Of a stretch of DNA of 5,154 nucleotides, positions 1 through 4,792 are shown piece after piece. The translations under genes were made by a program, and so were the position numbers. The notes below the pieces were generated by a model. It was not told where the DNA came from and made no database searches. It was given only the letters and a program-made list of their open reading frames with translations. The stretch covers positions 1 through 5,154 of the forward strand of contig JAHZHY010000308.1 of NCBI GenBank assembly GCA_019420045.1. Direction: 5' to 3'. The stretch comes from Clostridiales bacterium (lineage in GTDB: Bacteria; Bacillota; Clostridia; Oscillospirales; Butyricicoccaceae). The first letter of the stretch is position 1. The number at the start of each line of letters is the position of its first letter.

Positions 1-1
1 C

Positions 2-853
2 AACCCCGGCGGCGTGGGCCATAGCTGGGTCAAGCGGCTGTTCGTGGACAAGGAATACAGGGGCGCTGAAAACCCCGCCGACTACACCTTCATCCCCGCC
101 CGGGTCTATGACAACAAAGTGCTCATGGACAGCGACCCGGGGTATGTGAAGATGCTCCAAAGCCTGCCCAAAGGACTGCGGGAGGCCTGGCTGGAAGGGA
201 AATGGGATCAGTTCGCCGGTCAGTTTTTCCCGGAATTCCAGGAGGACACCCATGTGTGCCAGCCTTTTCCCATCCCGGTGTCCTGGCGGCGGTATTTTGC
301 CATGGACTACGGCCTGGATATGCTGGCCGGGTATTTCATCGCCCTCAGCCCCGAGGGCAAGGCCGTGGTCTACCGGGAGATCTACGAAAGCGGGCTCATC
401 GTCTCCCAGGCCGCCCAGCGCATCCTGGACTGCCATGAGCCGGTGGAGCATTTCCTGGCCCCGCCCGACCTGTGGAACCGGCGGCAGGATACCGGCCGCA
501 GCGTGGCCGAGATCTTCGCCGGGCAGGGCATCTGGCTTGAGAGGGCGGAAAACGCCCGGGAAAGCGGCTGGATGGATCTGAAAGAATGGCTGCGCCCAGG
601 GGAAAACGGCCCGGCCCTGACGGTCTTTCCCTGCTGCCATAACCTGATCCGCTCTTTGCAGGCTCTCCGCTTTGACCCAAACGGCGGGGGAGACGCCGCC
701 ACCGAGCCTCACGAAGTGACCCACGCCCCCGATGCCCTGCGGTATTTTGCCGCCGGACGGCCCCGGCCCCCCAAGCCCGAGGAAGCGGGCCCTCTCCGGG
801 AGGATTTCCACTTCAAGGGGGAGGGGAAAACAGACCGGGTGCGAGCGATTTGA
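2..853 (+). CDS. Phage terminase large subunit, C-terminal part (5' end outside window)
   Basis: This is the DNA-packaging motor of a tailed phage: an ATPase that pumps DNA into the procapsid, joined to a nuclease that cuts the concatemer. The frame is open to the left edge, so the GTG at 14 is internal and not the start. Visible first is the end of the ATPase domain (NPGGVGHSWVK), then the linker ending in GKWDQFAGQFFPEF. The RNase H-like nuclease domain follows, with the three expected acidic positions intact: Asp in AMDYG (codon 305-307), Asp in APPDLW (467-469) and Asp in HAPDALRY (731-733). The motif order and spacing fit known large terminases of Firmicutes phages, so the nuclease should be functional if the missing N-terminus is whole. 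The stop lies 72 bases before the scaffold-like gene, with no portal gene in between. Its base composition resembles that of the flanking host-type genes. Confidence 0.93.
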   Translation, partial: NPGGVGHSWVKRLFVDKEYRGAENPADYTFIPARVYDNKVLMDSDPGYVKMLQSLPKGLREAWLEGKWDQFAGQFFPEFQEDTHVCQPFPIPVSWRRYFAMDYGLDMLAGYFIALSPEGKAVVYREIYESGLIVSQAAQRILDCHEPVEHFLAPPDLWNRRQDTGRSVAEIFAGQGIWLERAENARESGWMDLKEWLRPGENGPALTVFPCCHNLIRSLQALRFDPNGGGDAATEPHEVTHAPDALRYFAAGRPRPPKPEEAGPLREDFHFKGEGKTDRVRAI

Positions 854-910
854 CGAAAAAGACGATTCCCAAAGGCTATCATACCCTTAGCGGCAAGACC
901 GCCAATACGA

Positions 911-917
911 AAGGAGG
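911..917 (+). promoter_or_regulatory. Ribosome binding site fixing a GTG start
   Basis: AAGGAGG lies 8 bases before the GTG at 926. It is close to a perfect Shine-Dalgarno sequence and decides the start of the scaffold-like gene. The only alternative, a TTG at 850 in another frame, overlaps the terminase stop and has no such site. Confidence 0.8.
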
Positions 918-925
918 AAAAAAGG

Positions 926-1375
926 GTGAACAAAGAGGACAAAACCAAAAACCTGCCTCAGAAGGAGGAAAAGAAGCCCCAGGGGGCCGCTTTCTCCCAG
1001 GGGAGAGAAACCGATCTTTCCCAGCTGCTCATGGAGCTTCAGGCCCTGCGGCAGAGGGAGCGGGACTGGGTGTTCCGGGAGGTTCTGGAAAAGCTGCGCA
1101 AGGCTTTCCCCGATATGGCTCCGGAGAGCATCCCCCAGCTGGGAGATGATTTCCTGAAAATGCGCAGCATGGGCATCGACCCCCTCATTGCCTTTCTGGC
1201 AATCCGCCAGGCGGAAGAGGCCATGCGTCCGCAGACGCCTCCCATGATGGGCCCCGCCGACGGCCAGAGCGAAGGGGAGGAAGGGTTTTTCGCCCCCGAA
1301 GAGGTGCGCCGCATGACCCCCGAGCAGGTGGAAGCGAACCTGAAAAAGATCGAAAAAAGCCAGCGCCGCTGGTAA
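926..1375 (+). CDS. Putative phage capsid scaffold-like protein, 149 aa
   Basis: The probable role is assembly scaffold for the capsid protein encoded just downstream; this is inferred from position and features, not from a decisive motif. The first 30 residues are very polar and Lys/Glu/Gln-rich and look disordered. Residues about 31-100 are predicted to be mostly helical, with heptad-like spacing (LSQLLMELQALRQRERDW and following). A Pro/Met/Gly-rich linker follows, and the protein ends in a short acidic-then-basic helical unit (FFAPEEVRRMTPEQVEANLKK, closing in QRRW). A C-terminal unit of this type (aromatic-x-x-E-E-V, M-x-x-E-x-V, K-I-x-x-S, basic, W at the end) recurs in proteins encoded directly before P22-type coat genes in Firmicutes phages, and P22 scaffold itself binds coat through a small basic C-terminal helix-turn-helix. 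The start is a GTG with a strong ribosome binding site. The gene is followed after 25 bases by the capsid gene, so the two are probably cotranscribed. Confidence 0.72.
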   Translation: MNKEDKTKNLPQKEEKKPQGAAFSQGRETDLSQLLMELQALRQRERDWVFREVLEKLRKAFPDMAPESIPQLGDDFLKMRSMGIDPLIAFLAIRQAEEAMRPQTPPMMGPADGQSEGEEGFFAPEEVRRMTPEQVEANLKKIEKSQRRW

Positions 1376-1400
1376 ATCACGAGAGGAGGAATTTGTTTCT

Positions 1401-2237
1401 ATGAGTTTCCGCAACTTTATTCCCACCGTCTGGAGCGCCCAGATGCTCAAGTCCCTGAAAAACGACAATGTGGCTGTGCGTCTGTCCGACGCCCGCTACC
1501 GCTCCGATGCCAAGTACGGCGAGGAGATCAAGATCAACGGTGTGGGCAAGGTGAACATCCGGGATTATGTGAAGGGTGAGCCGCTGAGCCGGGACGGCTG
1601 GGAAGACCAGAGCACCCTGATCAAGATCGACCAGCAGAAGTACTTTAACTTCGGCGTGGACGATATCGACAAGCGCCAGGCCCAGGGCGATCTGATGGCC
1701 GCTCTCCGGGAGGAAGCCAACCTGGCCCTCAGTGAAGCCGCTGACCGCTATGTGTACAGCTTCTATCCCGAAGCGGGCCAGGTGGTGGAGCAGCAGAGCC
1801 TCACTTCCGGCAATGTGCTCAGCACCATCACCGCCGCCATCAAAGCACTCTATAAGAACAATGTGCCCAAAAACGCCGCATTCAGCCTGGAAGTTTCCCC
1901 CGATTTTCTGGAGAAAATGCTGCTGGCCGATGTGATCTACGGCAATCCCAACGGCGATACCTTCAAGAATGGTTTCGTGGGCAGAGTGGGCAAGTGGCTC
2001 AATGTGAGCGTCTACATGACCAACAATCTCTGCAAGGAAGAGGACAAGGACTGCTGCATCCTGCGCACCAAGCGGGCCATTGCCTTTGTGGAGAACATGA
2101 GCCAGGTGGAGGCCTACCGCCCCGAGGACAGCTTCGAGGACGCCCTCAAGGGCCTGCATGTCTACGGCGCCAAGGTGGTGCGCCCCGATGAGATGTGCGT
2201 CATCAAGTGCGGCTACGGCGCAGAGGACAAGATCTGA
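1401..2237 (+). CDS. Phage major capsid protein, P22 coat-like (HK97 fold), 278 aa
   Basis: This is the structural subunit of the icosahedral phage head. The N-terminus FIPTVWSAQML (residues 6-16) is the hallmark opening of the P22-coat-like capsid family of Firmicutes phages. It is followed by the family's pattern of an early strand segment (GEEIKINGVGKVNIRDY), the D-Q-x-K-Y-F-N-F-x-V-D-D-I-D segment and a long helix rich in A, E and L (QAQGDLMAALREEANLALSE). The C-terminal part has the A-domain-like core ending in GLHVYGAKVVRPDEM. The total length is in the usual range for the family without the large extra domain of P22. The ATG has AGGAGG 11 bases upstream. The protein carries a Cys-Cys pair in KDCCILRTK, which is unremarkable for a cytoplasmic protein. 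The gene lies between the scaffold-like and decoration-like genes, which is the expected order around a coat gene. No frameshift or internal stop is visible. Confidence 0.92.
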   Translation: MSFRNFIPTVWSAQMLKSLKNDNVAVRLSDARYRSDAKYGEEIKINGVGKVNIRDYVKGEPLSRDGWEDQSTLIKIDQQKYFNFGVDDIDKRQAQGDLMAALREEANLALSEAADRYVYSFYPEAGQVVEQQSLTSGNVLSTITAAIKALYKNNVPKNAAFSLEVSPDFLEKMLLADVIYGNPNGDTFKNGFVGRVGKWLNVSVYMTNNLCKEEDKDCCILRTKRAIAFVENMSQVEAYRPEDSFEDALKGLHVYGAKVVRPDEMCVIKCGYGAEDKI

Positions 2238-2276
2238 TTCTGATAAAGTACCTTATAATATAAAGGAGGAATTTCC

Positions 2277-2651
2277 ATGACAAAGATCACGGCCACCGAT
2301 TGCGTGCGGGACGGTTTGTCCCCCGCCATCCAGTATACCCCCGGCGAGAGCCAGCTGTGGGCCCCGGCAGGGAAGGACGAGCGCACGGTGATCCTGGTGC
2401 GCAACGACAGCGGCACAGACTGCGGCGTTACGGTGGAAGCCGGAGACGGCCTGCGCAAAAGCATCGGCGATTTCCACGGCAAGGTGACAAACGGCCAGGA
2501 AGTGGCCATGGTGCTGGACAGTATGCGCTTTAAGAAGCTGGAAGGGGAGAACAAAGGCGGCTTTGTGCTGAGGCTGTGCGACGGCGACAACCCGGAGTCT
2601 CCCTTCTCCGGCACCGCCACCGGCGTCAAGTTCGCGGTTGTCCGTTCCTGA
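2277..2651 (+). CDS. Small capsid decoration-like protein, 124 aa (putative)
   Basis: I do not recognise a named family with certainty. The protein is short, has no signal peptide or membrane segment, and is predicted to be nearly all beta strand: alternating hydrophobic residues in RTVILVRNDSG, CGVTVEAGDG, VAMVLDSMRFKKLEGENKG and GVKFAVVRS. The pattern of valine-rich strand, glycine turn, [VL]LDS-x-R[FY]K, GENKG, then a final short strand is what I know from small proteins encoded directly downstream of P22-type coat genes in Firmicutes phages, where a head decoration or cement role is presumed. The ATG is preceded by AAAGGAGG at 2262-2269 with 7-base spacing. The capsid gene ends 39 bases upstream, and the intrinsic terminator starts 19 bases after the stop, so this is the last gene of the phage operon. 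Its function is inferred from position and fold type only; it could also be a head-tail adaptor or a moron. Confidence 0.6.
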   Translation: MTKITATDCVRDGLSPAIQYTPGESQLWAPAGKDERTVILVRNDSGTDCGVTVEAGDGLRKSIGDFHGKVTNGQEVAMVLDSMRFKKLEGENKGGFVLRLCDGDNPESPFSGTATGVKFAVVRS

Positions 2652-2670
2652 GAGCCAGAGCCATCACTAT

Positions 2671-2702
2671 AAAAATCCCCCGGAGAAATCCGGGGGATTT
2701 TT
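2671..2702 (+). terminator. Strong intrinsic terminator closing the phage gene block
   Basis: There is a perfect 14-bp stem: the left arm is 2671-2684 (AAAAATCCCCCGGA) and the right arm 2689-2702. The loop is a GAAA tetraloop at 2685-2688, and the right arm ends in five T. An A tract on the left side makes it potentially bidirectional. It begins 19 bases after the stop of the decoration-like gene and separates the phage block from the coaX-like promoter. Confidence 0.95.
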
Positions 2703-2714
2703 GCAGCGTGACGG

Positions 2715-2737
2715 CAGCGTGACGCTGCACCCATACT
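2715..2737 (+). repeat. Dispersed hairpin repeat, copy 1
   Basis: These 23 bases match 4798-4820 at 20 positions; both contain CAGCGT, one variable base, ACGCTG, one variable base and ACCCATA. In this copy the stem is only 6 bp (GCAGCG with CGCTGC) because the outer left arm differs. Confidence 0.65.
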
Positions 2738-2842
2738 GCGCTCCCACGCTGGGCAAGCGGAGTGCCTCCGCAGGCAAGCGGTGCTGCCGCACCGGGCAAC
2801 AGACCCCGGCTGAATCATGCACTGAGTTTTACAATCCCCCCT

Positions 2843-2884
2843 GCATGGCTGCGCCATGCTGTCCCCCCCTTTGCACAAGGGGGG
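2843..2884. repeat. Two adjacent palindromes: GCATGGC/GCCATGC and CCCCCCTT/AAGGGGGG
   Basis: The first palindrome has a 7-bp perfect stem with a TGC centre (2843-2859). The second has an 8-bp perfect stem, 2864-2871 with 2877-2884, around TGCAC. No gene starts within about 240 bases and there is no T tract after either stem, so they do not look like terminators. From memory, the C-run/TTTGCAC/G-run motif is common between genes in Faecalibacterium-like genomes; that is recollection, not something shown by this window. Confidence 0.55.
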
Positions 2885-2886
2885 CT

Positions 2887-2901
2887 GCGGCGAGCCGCCG
2901 C
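2887..2901. repeat. GGCGAGCC-core palindrome, copy 1
   Basis: GCGGCG at 2887-2892 and CGCCGC at 2896-2901 are perfect complements around AGC. The octamer core GGCGAGCC (2889-2896) recurs inside the 3' end of the transporter gene at 4628-4635 and, as its complement GGCTCGCC, at 2988-2995 and 3053-3060. Confidence 0.6.
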
Positions 2902-2979
2902 TGCCGTTCCTCTCTTTGCCTGGGTGCATATAACCGGGCTTTTCTGATGCACTCTGCCAGGATTGCACTTTGGCCCCTG

Positions 2980-3003
2980 CCGGGGTTGGCTCGCCAGCCC
3001 CGG
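2980..3003. repeat. Imperfect palindrome with GGCTCGCC centre
   Basis: The arms CCGGGGTTGGC (2980-2990) and GCCAGCCCCGG (2993-3003) pair with one G-T mismatch. A realistic RNA loop would be CTCG. The GGCTCGCC octamer is at the centre (2988-2995). Confidence 0.5.
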
Positions 3004-3046
3004 AGCACTGAGCCTGGCAACGCATACAGCCTGGGAGAGTTTTGGG

Positions 3047-3063
3047 AGCGGCGGCTCGCCGCT
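3047..3063. repeat. GGCTCGCC-core palindrome touching the coaX-like promoter
   Basis: AGCGGCG (3047-3053) and CGCCGCT (3057-3063) form a perfect 7-bp palindrome around GCT. Apart from the outermost pair it is the reverse complement of the palindrome at 2887-2901. Its last base is the first base of the -35 element of the next promoter. Confidence 0.6.
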
Positions 3064-3092
3064 TGACTTTTGGGGAGTGGGGATATTATAAT
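3063..3092 (+). promoter_or_regulatory. Sigma-A-type promoter for the coaX-like gene
   Basis: The -35 element TTGACT (3063-3068, five of six to TTGACA) and a perfect -10 TATAAT (3087-3092) are separated by 18 bases. Transcription would start near 3099, leaving a leader of only about 27 bases before the ATG at 3127, too short for a riboswitch. Confidence 0.7.
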
Positions 3093-3110
3093 AACCCACG
3101 GAAAAAAAAC

Positions 3111-3120
3111 AGGGGAGGGG
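3111..3120 (+). promoter_or_regulatory. Ribosome binding site setting the coaX-like start
   Basis: The purine-rich AGGGGAGGGG lies 6 bases before the ATG at 3127. It supports that ATG over an in-frame TTG at 3070, which falls inside the promoter and would add 19 residues not found in the family. Confidence 0.65.
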
Positions 3121-3126
3121 AGCAAA

Positions 3127-3921
3127 ATGCTGTTAGTCATTGCCATCGGCAGCAGCAACATCCGCATTGGCCTTTACGAGGGCCGGAGCCTGCGGATGCA
3201 GACCAGCATGCGGGTGGATACCCAGATCCTCCCCGACGAATACGCCGTCAAAATCCAGTCGGCACTGGGTCTCTTCGGCTGCCGGGCGGATGAAGTGGAA
3301 GGGGCCATCCTCTCTTCGGTGATGCCGCCTTTGACCTTCGGCATCCACCAGGCCGTGGAGCGGCTTTGCCATGTGCGCCCGCTGGTGGTGGGCCCGGGAC
3401 TGAAAACCGGCCTTCCCATCCGCATCAACGACCCCGCCCAGCTGGGCAGCGACCTGGTCACCCAGGCTGTTGCCGCCCGGGAAATGAAACTGGGCCCCAC
3501 CGTGGTATGCTGCCTGGGCACCGCCACCACCTTCGTGCTGGTGGACGGGCAAGGGGCGGTGCGGGGGGCTTCCATTGCACCAGGGATGAAAATCTCCCTG
3601 GAGTCCCTGGCCCGGCACACCGCCCAGCTGCCTTGGATCGACCTGGAAACGCCGCCCCCTGGCGCCGTGGGCAAAACCACGGTGGACAGCATGAAAAGCG
3701 GCCTGCTTCTGGGCACGGCCTGCCTGGTGGAGGGCATGACAGAGCGGATGGAAGAGGAACTGGGGGAGGATGTGTCACTGATCCTCACCGGCACCTTTGC
3801 CCCCCTGATCGCCCCCCTCTGCCGCCGGGAATGCCGCACCGAACCCGACCTGATCCTCAGGGGCCTGCGCCTGATCTATGAGCGCCATCGGGAAAAACGA
3901 GGGGAAAGGGGCGCAAAATAA
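3127..3921 (+). CDS. coaX: Type III pantothenate kinase family protein (CoaX-like) with altered nucleotide-binding motifs, 264 aa
   Basis: CoaX phosphorylates pantothenate with ATP, the first step of coenzyme A synthesis, as a cytosolic dimer of the ASKHA fold. Length and layout match the family: ILSSVMPPLT (61-70), VVGPGLKTGLPIRINDPAQLGSD (88-109), GTATTF (131-136), IAPGMKISLESL (150-161), GKTTVDSMKSG (182-192) and the ending LRGLRLIYERH. The substrate-side parts look preserved: KTGLPIR, the Asp of GSD (109) that corresponds to the catalytic base, and Thr in GKTTV. The nucleotide side does not. The phosphate motif DVGNT is AIGSS here (Asp6 to Ala), the second phosphate motif DFGTATTFD is CLGTATTFV (both Asp lost, at 129 and 137), and the adenosine motif TGG is TGT (221-223). 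I therefore see a family member that may bind pantothenate but may not be an efficient kinase. It could be a sensor or paralogue of a true CoaX encoded elsewhere. It has its own promoter and is followed by an ECF S component on the same strand. Confidence 0.88.
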   Translation: MLLVIAIGSSNIRIGLYEGRSLRMQTSMRVDTQILPDEYAVKIQSALGLFGCRADEVEGAILSSVMPPLTFGIHQAVERLCHVRPLVVGPGLKTGLPIRINDPAQLGSDLVTQAVAAREMKLGPTVVCCLGTATTFVLVDGQGAVRGASIAPGMKISLESLARHTAQLPWIDLETPPPGAVGKTTVDSMKSGLLLGTACLVEGMTERMEEELGEDVSLILTGTFAPLIAPLCRRECRTEPDLILRGLRLIYERHREKRGERGAK

Positions 3922-4058
3922 CTGGCAAGCGATCCACCTTTTCACCTGTTGCGCTTAGGGCTTTTTTACAGAACGCCACGCCTTTTCAGGGCGTTGCGAA
4001 TACATGACTGCGCCGCATCCGGCAAAAGGACGGAGCGGCAGCAAGGAGGAAAAATTTT
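3922..4058 (+). other. Leader-like spacer between the coaX-like gene and the transporter gene
   Basis: This gap of 137 bases holds no gene. It has a T run (3962-3967) after a weak 5-bp pairing (AAGCG 3927-3931 with CGCTT 3952-3956), too poor to call a terminator. It then has two competing left arms, AACGCC (3972-3977) and ACGCC (3978-3982), that can each pair with GGCGTT at 3990-3995. I find no convincing -35/-10 pair, so the transporter is most likely read through from the coaX-like promoter. The transporter's ribosome binding site AAGGAGG is at 4043-4049. Confidence 0.4.
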
Positions 4059-4664
4059 ATGAGAAACACAAACCAGAAGACCCTGCGGCTGGCCCAGCTG
4101 GCCATCCTGATCGCCCTGGAAGCGGTGCTCACCTTCACCCCTCTGGGCTTCATCATGGTGCCGCCCATCTCCATCACGCTGATGCACATTCCGGTGATCG
4201 TGGGCGCTGTGCTCATGGGGCCGGTGGACGGAGGCATCCTGGGCCTCAGCTTCGGCGTTTTCAGCATGATCAAGGCTTCCACCGCCGCGGCCAGCCCGGC
4301 GGATATGGCCTTCTCTCCCTTCCTCAGCGGTGAGCCGGTGAGCTCCATCGTGATGTGCATCATCCCCCGGATTCTGCTGGGCGTCATCGCCGGGGCGCTC
4401 TATCTGCTGCTTTCCAAAAAGATCAAGAATGGCGTTCTGTCCATGGGCATCAGCGCCGTGGCGGCTACCTTCTGCCACTCCATGATGGTGCTGGTGCTGC
4501 TGTCGGTGCTCTTCCAGTCCCTGCCCCTCAAGGCGGTGCTGGCTTCCCTCATCGGCGTCAACTGCCTGCTGGAAATGCTGGCCGCCGCCGTGGTGGCTGT
4601 GGCCGTGTGCAAGCCCTTGCTGCGTGTGGCGAGCCGCCACGGCCATACTACGCTGCCGCGCTAG
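4059..4664 (+). CDS. ECF transporter S component, probably for pantothenate (PanT-like), 201 aa
   Basis: This is the membrane subunit that binds a vitamin and works with the shared EcfA/EcfA'/EcfT module, which is not in this window. The sequence is strongly hydrophobic with about six segments (roughly 10-28, 40-53, 56-72, 97-118, 125-150 and 160-188), and the length is normal for S components. Helix 1 carries an AxxxA pattern (Ala15, Ala19), the known contact motif with EcfT. The stretch LTFTPLGFI, then HIPVIVGAVLMGP, DGGILGLSFGVFS and the FSPF motif is typical of the family annotated as predicted pantothenate (PanT-type) S components. The neighbouring coaX-like gene makes pantothenate the best substrate guess; other vitamins cannot be excluded. 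The ATG has AAGGAGG 9 bases upstream. The last codons (VASRHGHTTLPR) and the stop lie in a palindrome and a repeat that recurs downstream, so the C-terminal tail was probably remodelled by repeat insertion. Confidence 0.88.
   Translation: MRNTNQKTLRLAQLAILIALEAVLTFTPLGFIMVPPISITLMHIPVIVGAVLMGPVDGGILGLSFGVFSMIKASTAAASPADMAFSPFLSGEPVSSIVMCIIPRILLGVIAGALYLLLSKKIKNGVLSMGISAVAATFCHSMMVLVLLSVLFQSLPLKAVLASLIGVNCLLEMLAAAVVAVAVCKPLLRVASRHGHTTLPR
4626..4640. repeat. GGCGAGCC-core palindrome inside the transporter 3' end
   Basis: GTGGCG (4626-4631) and CGCCAC (4635-4640) are perfect complements around AGC, the same design as 2887-2901. It encodes VASRH near the C-terminus of the ECF S component, beyond the last membrane helix. 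Confidence 0.6.
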
Positions 4665-4674
4665 GCAATAGCAC
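4651..4674 (+). repeat. Direct repeat, copy 1 (contains the transporter stop codon)
   Basis: These 24 bases match 4749-4772 at 22 positions; both begin CGCTGCCGCGC and contain AGGCAATAG. This copy carries T in the variable position that makes the TAG stop (4662-4664) in the transporter frame; the other copy has C there. Confidence 0.75.
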
Positions 4675-4716
4675 CCAGAGTTGGTTGTATGCTGAGCAGC
4701 AAAGAGCGGAACGACT

Positions 4717-4748
4717 GCCCAGGCACTGGGCCCGTCCGGGCACCGGAC
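4717..4748. repeat. Two adjacent GCA-centred palindromes
   Basis: GCCCAG/CTGGGC around GCA (4717-4731) is followed after 2 bases by GTCCGG/CCGGAC around GCA (4734-4748). Both stems are perfect 6-bp. They sit between the two copies of the 24-base direct repeat. Confidence 0.6.
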
Positions 4749-4772
4749 CGCTGCCGCGCCAGGCAATAGAAC
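4749..4772 (+). repeat. Direct repeat, copy 2
   Basis: This is the second copy of the 24-base repeat at 4651-4674, 98 bases downstream, with two differences. It is noncoding. Confidence 0.75.
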
Positions 4773-4792
4773 GGGATTAAGTTGTTATCATC

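Larger units (their letters stand above)
2703..3063. repeat. Gene-free spacer packed with short GC-rich palindromes (REP-like)
   Basis: I see no credible gene here; open frames lack ribosome binding sites and are rich in residues typical of palindromic GC repeats. The spacer contains at least eight inverted repeats: GCAGCG/CGCTGC (2714-2728), GCGGAG/CTCCGC (2757-2771), CGGTGC/GCACCG (2779-2794), GCATGGC/GCCATGC (2843-2859), CCCCCCTT/AAGGGGGG (2864-2884), GCGGCG/CGCCGC (2887-2901), CCGGGGTTGGC with GCCAGCCCCGG (2980-3003, one G-T pair) and AGCGGCG/CGCCGCT (3047-3063). Most have a centre of exactly three bases. GCAGCGTGAC is also repeated directly at 2703-2712 and 2714-2723. The arrangement resembles bacterial REP/BIME-type intergenic repeat clusters. 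Confidence 0.75.

Noticed and set aside
850..882. Possible promoter TTGACG ... TATCAT between terminase and scaffold-like gene
   Set aside because: The spacer is 21 bases, too long for a normal sigma-A promoter, and both boxes are imperfect or overlap the stop codon.
850..1149. Open frame from a TTG overlapping the terminase stop
   Set aside because: There is no ribosome binding site, it overlaps most of the scaffold-like gene in another frame, and its Gly/Pro/Arg-rich composition is typical of an out-of-frame reading.
1377..2159. Long reverse-strand open frame opposite the capsid gene
   Set aside because: It mirrors codon structure of a clearly recognised capsid gene, lacks a ribosome binding site and is His/Leu/Ala-rich; it is an antisense shadow.
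2254..2259. Perfect TATAAT between the capsid and decoration-like genes
   Set aside because: No -35 box at 16-18 bases upstream and no extended -10 TGn; it lies in a short A/T-rich stretch next to the ribosome binding site, so chance is likely.
2703..3063. CRISPR array
   Set aside because: The palindromes differ in sequence and spacing; there is no repeated unit with regular unique spacers and no cas gene in the window.
2638..3099. Open frames on both strands across the palindrome-rich spacer
   Set aside because: They overlap each other, have no ribosome binding sites, cross the terminator or the palindromes, and give Cys/Pro/Arg/Ala-rich translations unlike real proteins.
3927..3967. Intrinsic terminator after the coaX-like gene
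   Set aside because: Only a 5-bp stem with a 20-base loop precedes the T run, and bases intervene between stem and T run, so it is too weak to call.
3966..4766. Long reverse-strand frame opposite the transporter
   Set aside because: It has an extreme His/Gly/Asp/Gln composition, no ribosome binding site and lies opposite a well-supported membrane protein gene.
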